Assembly (NCBI GenBank): GCA_003154255.1
Contig: PMCY01000375.1
Span: forward strand, 1 to 5,582
DNA length: 5,582 nt
Source: Candidatus Aminicenantota bacterium
GTDB taxonomy: Bacteria; Acidobacteriota; Aminicenantia; Aminicenantales; UBA4085
Direction of reading: 5' to 3'
Shown here: in pieces, positions 3,648-5,582 of the stretch
How the letters are laid out: each line of letters opens with the position of its first letter
Numbering within the stretch: position 1 is the first letter of the stretch
Notes under the pieces: generated by a model
Told to the model about the DNA's origin: nothing
The model's database searches: none
The model's input: only the letters and a program-made list of their open reading frames with translations
Position numbers and translations under genes: made by a program

Positions 3648-5582
3648 TTACTTCTTTGGCTCCAGAATCTGGACGATCTGGTCGCGCAGATCCGCCAAAT
3701 GGTTCTTCGTGACCGTGTCCTTGGTCAATTCCGCCTTGCCCATAAAGGCTTCCAGAATTTTCCTCAATTCCGCCCGTATCGCGCCGCGGCTGTCGTCCTT
3801 GAGCGCGGGCGCGCCCGTCATCGTTCCCGCCGCCACTGCCGGCGCAGGCGCAAGCCTCGCGCCGAGAAGATCGACGAACGCCCTTTGGAGGTTACGGCGG
3901 TAAGGATCGATCTTCATGGTATCCGGCGATGCGGACAGCTCGGAGAAAATCCCCACATGCAGATCGGTCAGAAGCTGGGTCGAAGTGTAGGCCTCATCGC
4001 CGAGGATGGCCTCGTGTTCTTCGAGACGAAGAAGCCGATCCGTCCGCAGGACGCTGTTCAATGCGCCTTGCTGCAAACTGAGGACCCGGGCTTGGCCGCT
4101 CGTCGGCTCGATCTTCCGCAGGATCTCCGTGGGGAACAGCCAATCGGGCGTCTTGAAGATGTTATCGTTCAGGAACTTGATGGCTTCCTTCTCTCGGGCC
4201 TTGGTGACGGGCGTGAAGCGCACGCCGGGCGCGGCGCCGACCTTGGGCTCGCTGTCGTAGCCGCCGATGAGGTTGGCTACGTGGCCCATCTCCAAGCGGG
4301 CCTGGCTCCAGATGGCGTCATACATATGCTCGAACTGCTCGTAATCCTCACCGGGCTTGAGAATGGCGGCGGGCAGCATGGTCACGACCCGCTTGAGGTT
4401 CTTATATCCGAGGGTCGTGGCCTGCACCGGATCGATGTCGCCGACGGCCTCGGTCTCTTCGCCGGGGTCCGTGCCGCGCGTGCCGGCTGTGCTGAAGCGC
4501 AGCCAGGGTGTCGTATCCTGTTCCTTGCGCAAGGCGTTGAGGGCGGGCTTTTCCTCGTCCGGCGTCTTGGCCGAGGGAATCGGGGTATAGCCCCATTTGA
4601 TGCTGAGGACGTCATAGGGGCCGATCTTGGGGATGAGGTCCTTGGGATCGATGCCGTCTTCCGGCTGGGCCACGTAGTTGAACCGGCTGTAATCCATCAA
4701 CGTCGGGACGTGGCTGTTCTTCTTGACCCAGTTTTTGTCCCGGATTTTCTCGATGGGGTAAAGCGCGCTGGCTTTGAAATTATGGGGCAGGCCGAGCGAA
4801 TGCCCGACCTCGTGGGTGACGATGAAGACCAGGATGTCGCCCATGACCGCGTCGGGGATGGGCAGGGTCTTGACCCGCGGATCCAGGGGTGCGACCTGCG
4901 TCCAATACCAGTCCCGGGCCAGCTGCTGGACGTTGTGGTAGATCTCGACGTCGGCTTCCAGGATCTCACCGCTACGCGGATCGGAGACGTGCGGGCCCAT
5001 GGCGTTGGCCGTCGTCGAGGGCACCCAGCGGATCACGGAGTAGCGGGCGTCGTCGGCTGTCCAGTCGGGATCTTCCTGGGGCGTCGGGGCGTCCTTGGCC
5101 ACAATGGCCTTGAGGAAGCCTGCTTCTTCGAAGGCCGGCTGCCAGGCCTCGATGCCCTTCTTGACGTAGGGCGCCCATTTCTTGGGGGTGGCCGGATCGA
5201 CGTAGAAGACGATGGGCTTGACCGGCTCGCTTTTGGCGGCGGCGGGGTTCTTCTTTTCCAAGCGCCAGCGGGCGATGTAATTGCGGACTGTCGTCTCGTG
5301 CTCGGGCCGGCTGTAGTCGGTGTGGCTGTGGGTGAAATATCCCACCCGGCTGTCCTCCAGCCGGCCCATCATGGGCTTTTCGGGCAGCTTGACGAACGAA
5401 TAATTGACCACGGCCGTCGGGCTCGGCGGCTGGGGAAGATAATCCAGGTATTGGGGCGGGAAGCCGGGCGGCGGGATCGGCGGCTTGGGGTTAAACGTCT
5501 GTGTCGCGACGACATTCATATTCATCGGATAGACCCGGACCTTGTCGAAGAAGGATCGGGACGGGTCCATGTTCAGGGCGCC
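3648..5582 (-). CDS. Zinc-dependent metalloprotease of the DUF5117/DUF4953 (met-zincin-like) family, C-terminal part; runs off the right edge
   Basis: The frame is open from the right edge to the stop at 3648. The ATG at 5570 is internal in context: four more in-frame codons (GALN) precede it to the edge, and family members are much longer on the N-terminal side (DUF5117/DUF5118 regions). Numbering from that ATG, residues 72-106 carry the family block DSRVGYFTHSHTDYS and the following YIARWRLEKK. Residues 117-126 are PVKPIVFYVD. His253-Glu-Val-Gly-His257 within HEVGHSLGLPHNF, with His263, is the three-histidine zinc site with catalytic Glu254. LMDYS (Met292) is the methionine turn typical of metzincins. 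A helical C-terminal region follows to residue 640. The stretch NPKPPIPPPGFPP (27-39) is a proline-rich insertion. Relatives carry secretion signals and probably act outside the cytoplasm on proteins or peptides, but the signal sequence would be off the window. All catalytic residues are intact; the substrate is unknown. Confidence 0.93.
   Translation of the reverse strand, partial: GALNMDPSRSFFDKVRVYPMNMNVVATQTFNPKPPIPPPGFPPQYLDYLPQPPSPTAVVNYSFVKLPEKPMMGRLEDSRVGYFTHSHTDYSRPEHETTVRNYIARWRLEKKNPAAAKSEPVKPIVFYVDPATPKKWAPYVKKGIEAWQPAFEEAGFLKAIVAKDAPTPQEDPDWTADDARYSVIRWVPSTTANAMGPHVSDPRSGEILEADVEIYHNVQQLARDWYWTQVAPLDPRVKTLPIPDAVMGDILVFIVTHEVGHSLGLPHNFKASALYPIEKIRDKNWVKKNSHVPTLMDYSRFNYVAQPEDGIDPKDLIPKIGPYDVLSIKWGYTPIPSAKTPDEEKPALNALRKEQDTTPWLRFSTAGTRGTDPGEETEAVGDIDPVQATTLGYKNLKRVVTMLPAAILKPGEDYEQFEHMYDAIWSQARLEMGHVANLIGGYDSEPKVGAAPGVRFTPVTKAREKEAIKFLNDNIFKTPDWLFPTEILRKIEPTSGQARVLSLQQGALNSVLRTDRLLRLEEHEAILGDEAYTSTQLLTDLHVGIFSELSASPDTMKIDPYRRNLQRAFVDLLGARLAPAPAVAAGTMTGAPALKDDSRGAIRAELRKILEAFMGKAELTKDTVTKNHLADLRDQIVQILEPKK

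Noticed and set aside
3314..3712. 132-residue plus-strand open frame over the hypothetical gene and terminator
   Set aside because: It runs through a perfect terminator hairpin and the metalloprotease end, and has a low-complexity, arginine/proline-rich composition.
4006..5178. Several 64-90 residue frames inside the metalloprotease gene on both strands
   Set aside because: They are arginine/serine/proline-rich frame shadows of a conserved, high-GC gene.
1..5582. CRISPR array, transposase, defence or toxin-antitoxin system
   Set aside because: No regularly spaced repeats, no recombinase or nuclease motifs and no paired small genes were found on either strand.

Overview
The window looks like a chromosomal segment of an uncultured or lightly studied bacterium. 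Shine-Dalgarno sequences are good (GGAG, AAAGGAGG, GGAGGAG, GGGGA), and the gene content is scattered and single-gene rather than one pathway. The C-terminal part of a DUF5117/DUF4953-type zinc metalloprotease beside DUF1905/YdeI, AHSA1-type and ferritin-like proteins would fit Acidobacteriota/Aminicenantota-like or Bacteroidota-like lineages. That placement is inference only; there is no rRNA or other marker gene here.

Layout. 1-979 (minus) is a two-gene operon: an ECF sigma factor (452-979), then by a 4-base ATGA overlap the N-terminal 151 codons of its probable zinc-finger membrane anti-sigma factor (455 to beyond the left edge). 980-1573 is a 594-bp non-coding stretch. Its left end holds the sigma-gene promoter region with two tight inverted repeats. 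Its middle (about 1167-1454) is packed with hairpin-forming inverted repeats built on CCCTCC/GGAGGG. 1574-2002 (plus) is an SRPBCC/AHSA1-type protein. 2093-2545 (minus) is a ferritin-like four-helix protein. 2546-2755 is a divergent promoter region. 2756-3205 (plus) is a DUF1905 + YdeI/OmpD-associated-like protein. 3218-3571 (minus) is an unrecognised 117-residue protein. 3648 to beyond the right edge (minus) is the large metalloprotease, followed by a strong intrinsic terminator.

How the genes relate. Apart from the sigma/anti-sigma pair, no two adjacent genes form a convincing operon. Strands alternate (-,-,+,-,+,-,-), and gene ends are convergent with hairpins between them. The sigma/anti-sigma pair is a self-contained extracytoplasmic signalling switch whose sensor domain lies mostly outside the window. 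Base composition changes strongly: about 40% GC at the left end, about 47% in the AHSA1 gene, and roughly 57-77% in sampled lines of the metalloprotease. I see no complete mobile element, CRISPR array, tRNA or rRNA, and no clear undescribed multi-gene system. The most unusual non-coding structure is around 987-1035 and 1167-1454.
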